Origin: Trileptium ribeirensis
Lineage: Eukaryota; Nematoda; Enoplea; Enoplida; Thoracostomopsidae
Direction of reading: 5' to 3'
Length of the DNA stretch: 64,000 nt
Assembly (NCBI GenBank): GCA_030248225.1
Contig: JASANE010001479.1
Span: 1-64,000, forward strand
In this document: positions 60,956-64,000 of the stretch, in pieces
How positions within the stretch are numbered: position 1 is the first letter of the stretch
How the letters are laid out: each line of letters opens with the position of its first letter
Notes under the pieces: generated by a model
What the model was told of the DNA's origin: nothing
Databases searched by the model: none
Seen by the model: only the letters and a program-made list of their open reading frames with translations
Position numbers and translations under genes: made by a program

Positions 60956-63405
60956 TATGGAGTAACCGGAATTCAAGTTCCGATTCCTGCGAAAATCGTG
61001 TTCCGGTTTACCTTACCGGAACTGGAATTCCGGTTTAAACATTTTGTTTGAAATTTTCCGTATTTTTGCTTCATATGTGATCCAAACATATATGTAATAT
61101 ATACACAATGATCAAGTTCCAATACAGCCAAACAAAAGAAAAGATTAATTCAACAAATTGCCGTGTGAAACCTTAGTAGTACAAGTAAATTTAGTGCGAA
61201 TTTTTCATCTTAACCCTGCAGGAGTTTGTTAACAAAACAAAGCCACCTCAATACTTGTAGCAGCTATTTTACGCATTCAGAAGTCCGCGAGGCATGTTAG
61301 AGCTACTAACTCTATCGAGATTGCAGAACGTAGTGAAGCATAGGTACGCCTTTGCGTACACAGCCAATGAGCACTCGATAGCATACGTCGATATGCTATA
61401 TGTTGATATCACACAATACCGCACAAGTTAGAACAAACAAAACAATAAGTTTCCCATGCCCCAAAACCCCCAAGTGCAAGCTATCAGCAACGTAACAGTA
61501 AAATTAGGAATTTTGGGTCGATGAACCATGGCGGCTCCATACCCCTGTACCGTACCTATAGAACATTGGATCTCAGAGCAAAATCAACAGAAGCAATGGG
61601 TTTGCCATGCCCGAAAACCCGCAAGTGAAACTTTTCAGCCGCTCATGACGTCAGAACAAATTTTCTAATTTTGGGTCGAGGAACCAAGAGGGTGCCATAC
61701 CTCAAACCTCATAACTCCAGAACCGTGGCCTTAATTGAAAAATAAAAAGAGGCATCGGCATTTATTATTTTACTATGAAATAATACAAACTAGAGAAAAA
61801 ATTTCGAAAGTTCAGATAAAAATAACCATGCTTCCGTGAAGGGTACTAAAATGGGGTAAAAACCCTCATTTTAATCTCTGACCCTGAACCATGATAGCGC
61901 CATACCCCCGTACCCATGGAACCATGAGTCGCAGAGTAAAACCAACACCAGCGATGAGTTTCCGATACCCAAAAACCCCAAGCCAAACTTTTCAGCCGTC
62001 TAGGATGAGAGAAGAAATTTTCTAATTTTGGGTCGAGGAAGCACGACGTTGCCATACGTCAAACCCCATAACTCCAGAACCGGATCCTTAATCGAAAAAC
62101 AGAAGAATAGGCATCGGCATTTATCATTTTACTATGAAATAAAGCTATCCAGAGAAAAAAATTGAAAGCTAAGATAAAAATAACCTTGCTTCCGTGAAGG
62201 GCAGTAAAATGGGGTGAAAAACCGCTCATTTTGACTTCTGATCCCGAACCATGGGCGTTATACCCCCGCAGCCATGGGTCACAGAGTAAAACCAGCGTCA
62301 GCGATGAGTTTTCTATGCCCGAAAACCCCCAGATAAAACGTATCAGCTACAGGAGAGGTCAGAACTAATTTTCAAATTTTGGGTCGAGGAACCATTGGGG
62401 CTCCGTATCCTCGTACCTCAAACCCCATATATCCAGAACCGTAGCCTTAATCGAAAAACAAAAAAGCGGCATCAGCATTATCATTTTACTAAGTCGTTCC
62501 CGAGTTATGGCCGATCACACACACCCACCCACAGAGACGAAATTTAAAAGATTTCACCCCTGCAACACACAATCTCCACTACGTTTCACTACGCTCTGAT
62601 TAAAAGAGCCCAACTCGGTAACAGAGCATGAATTATTTATAAGTATTTAGCTGCAAGTTTGGCTAACATAAATTGCGTCAAGCACCAGCCAGTGCGCTTG
62701 TAAACTTTGTAACTCAGCCTACATTGAAGTATGTAAAGTAACATGTCTGCAACGCTGCCAGAAACTGCATTCTTGGCAATGAGCTGTGCGCAAGCAGTAT
62801 AACAGTTTCGTCTCATTTATAGCATTTTAATCAGGTTATCATCATTATCATCTAGCTGACGGGCACTGGTTGGGAAACACTAGCCTAAAATGTCTCTGTC
62901 CACAGATTAGAAAATTATAGTATACCTTCTTTTATTTTCTTTTAGAACCATATATACTAATAATTTCAAGTTGCCTACATAATAACATGTAGCAACCTTA
63001 TGTGTAGTAAAGGGAGGCGATTGGAGATAGAACGAAAGTGTTTAGTCTACGCTCCATGCAAGCATGTTTAGTTACAAGCACATTCAGTTTAACACAATTT
63101 ACGCAAAGCTGTATCTTGGAAGGCATTTTTTGTTCTGGGGGTCCAAAAACCATCATTTTGACCCATAAATAAACATAATTAGCTGTCCCAGACTCTTCAA
63201 ACTTCCAAACAGGCAATAATATCATCGCAATATGTTAAATTTATTGTAATAGTTATTTTTAATACATTTTAAATCCACTATACCTTCATTTGTTCCTTCA
63301 TCTTTTTTACTATATATAAGTTTCGAAGATCAGGTTCCGGTTCCGGTTTAAATGAACGGTACCCTGGTTCCGGTTCCGGTAAATTTTGGTTCCGGTTATT
63401 CCCTG
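60956..63405. mobile_element. Longer hAT-like relative of 51,541-52,610, with nested repeat
   Basis: The left end TATGGAGTAACCGGAATTC and right end (inverted) CAGGGAATAACCGGAACC match the 51.5-kb element. The flanking 8-mers ATGTATAT and ATACATAT agree at six of eight positions. Sequence matches the shorter copy over its first 340 bp and last 800 bp; between them (about 61,310-62,595) lies a block of the 25.5-27.0 kb repeat family absent from the short copy. Confidence 0.75.
61310..62595. repeat. Nested block of the 25.5-27.0 kb repeat family
   Basis: It shares ATCGAGATTGCA, CTCGATAGCATACGTCGATA, CCCATGCCCCAAAACCCCCA, CATCGGCATTTAT.ATTTTA and CTTCCGTGAAGGGTACTAAA with 25,560-27,000, in the same order. 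Confidence 0.75.
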
Positions 63406-64000
63406 ATACATATTGAAAAAGTGGAAAATGTTGACCATTTTTGGTACCAAAACTGACATTTTGTAGTCCAGTACCGTCCCACGGGGCTAATAACCCACCC
63501 ACACTTTTTGAGGGTTTTTTGAACCTTAGTTCACAGCTCGAAAACGACTGTTCTGACAAAAATAAATGCAACCAAGTTGTATCTCTCAGTCAGTAGATTT
63601 GACTCCTCAGGCAAGAGTTTGATCTAAAATTTTGGTGGGTAAAATACGCAAAATCAAACTGTCTCCAATGCGGGTCGGTTTTGTGAAAACTTAAGGTGGC
63701 CATCATGGGAGCAGAGCAAATACAACGGTGTGCAAACAACTACATTTCATTTCATGTCTTATTTTGAGGAAACTACAATATGACCATACGAAGATGTTCG
63801 ACGGCAAATAATACAAACATGCAATGTGTCTCATACTCATCTACATCTGCTTTGTCTAATTTTCATTAAACATAATTAAGTATCTCATTAAGCATCAGCA
63901 CTCCTTAATGTATAGTTTTCTCACAACCATAGCCACATTAGGTCAATGATTATTGTTTTACTAACTAATTGCTGACAAGCATCTACCTGGCGTTGTTTTA
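63406..64000. other. Host-like non-coding DNA
   Basis: No feature seen up to the window end. Confidence 0.35.

Overview
The window is eukaryotic nuclear DNA that is AT-rich, has introns and is full of repeats. An endogenous DNA virus of the Polinton/Maverick-adintovirus kind sits at its left end. Two host genes support a metazoan: four spliced exons of a glycogen debranching enzyme, and a two-exon secreted protein. I cannot name the species. An invertebrate is the most likely source, judged from the small secreted protein and the virus type.

Region 1 to about 12,260 is viral. A 33-bp minisatellite (1-730) is followed by a tight plus-strand block: packaging ATPase, two small conserved accessory proteins, a NADAR-domain protein, a TATA-binding-protein (TBP) homologue, a penton-like minor capsid protein, a tiny basic core-like protein, a major capsid protein broken by two frameshifts, a membrane protein and a possible N-myristoylated protein. 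After a GC-rich island there is a segment bounded by an inverted repeat (about 7,437 and 11,451). It holds a minus-strand fragment of the N-terminal part of a viral DNA polymerase and a cysteine-rich protein. Satellites (31 bp and 102 bp) lie beyond it. I found no integrase, and no polymerase or exonuclease domain, so the copy looks defective.

The most interesting signal is regulatory. The sequence TTCTTAAAAAG, or a close variant, lies 24-28 nt before the start codons of ATPase, the 85-residue protein, penton, the core-like protein, the membrane protein and the polymerase fragment. In three cases it overlaps the end of the preceding gene. The same block encodes a diverged two-repeat TBP. In contrast, the NADAR gene has a cellular-type promoter with CRE, CCAAT and TATA elements. 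I infer an early/late switch in which the viral TBP reads a variant TATA box.

Region 12,260-64,000 is host DNA. It contains a 129-bp satellite (13.56-14.47 kb), an unassigned terminal exon on the minus strand (17.0-17.4 kb), a secreted-protein gene (31,992-36,787) with tandem repeats in its intron, a fold-back element (38.2-38.8 kb), a decayed LINE (about 41.9-44.4 kb) and the central part of AGL on the minus strand (47.5-55.1 kb). Nested hAT-like elements with 8-bp target duplications lie at 50.3-53.8, 56.2-57.6 and 61.0-63.4 kb. The remaining long stretches show no convincing genes by eye.
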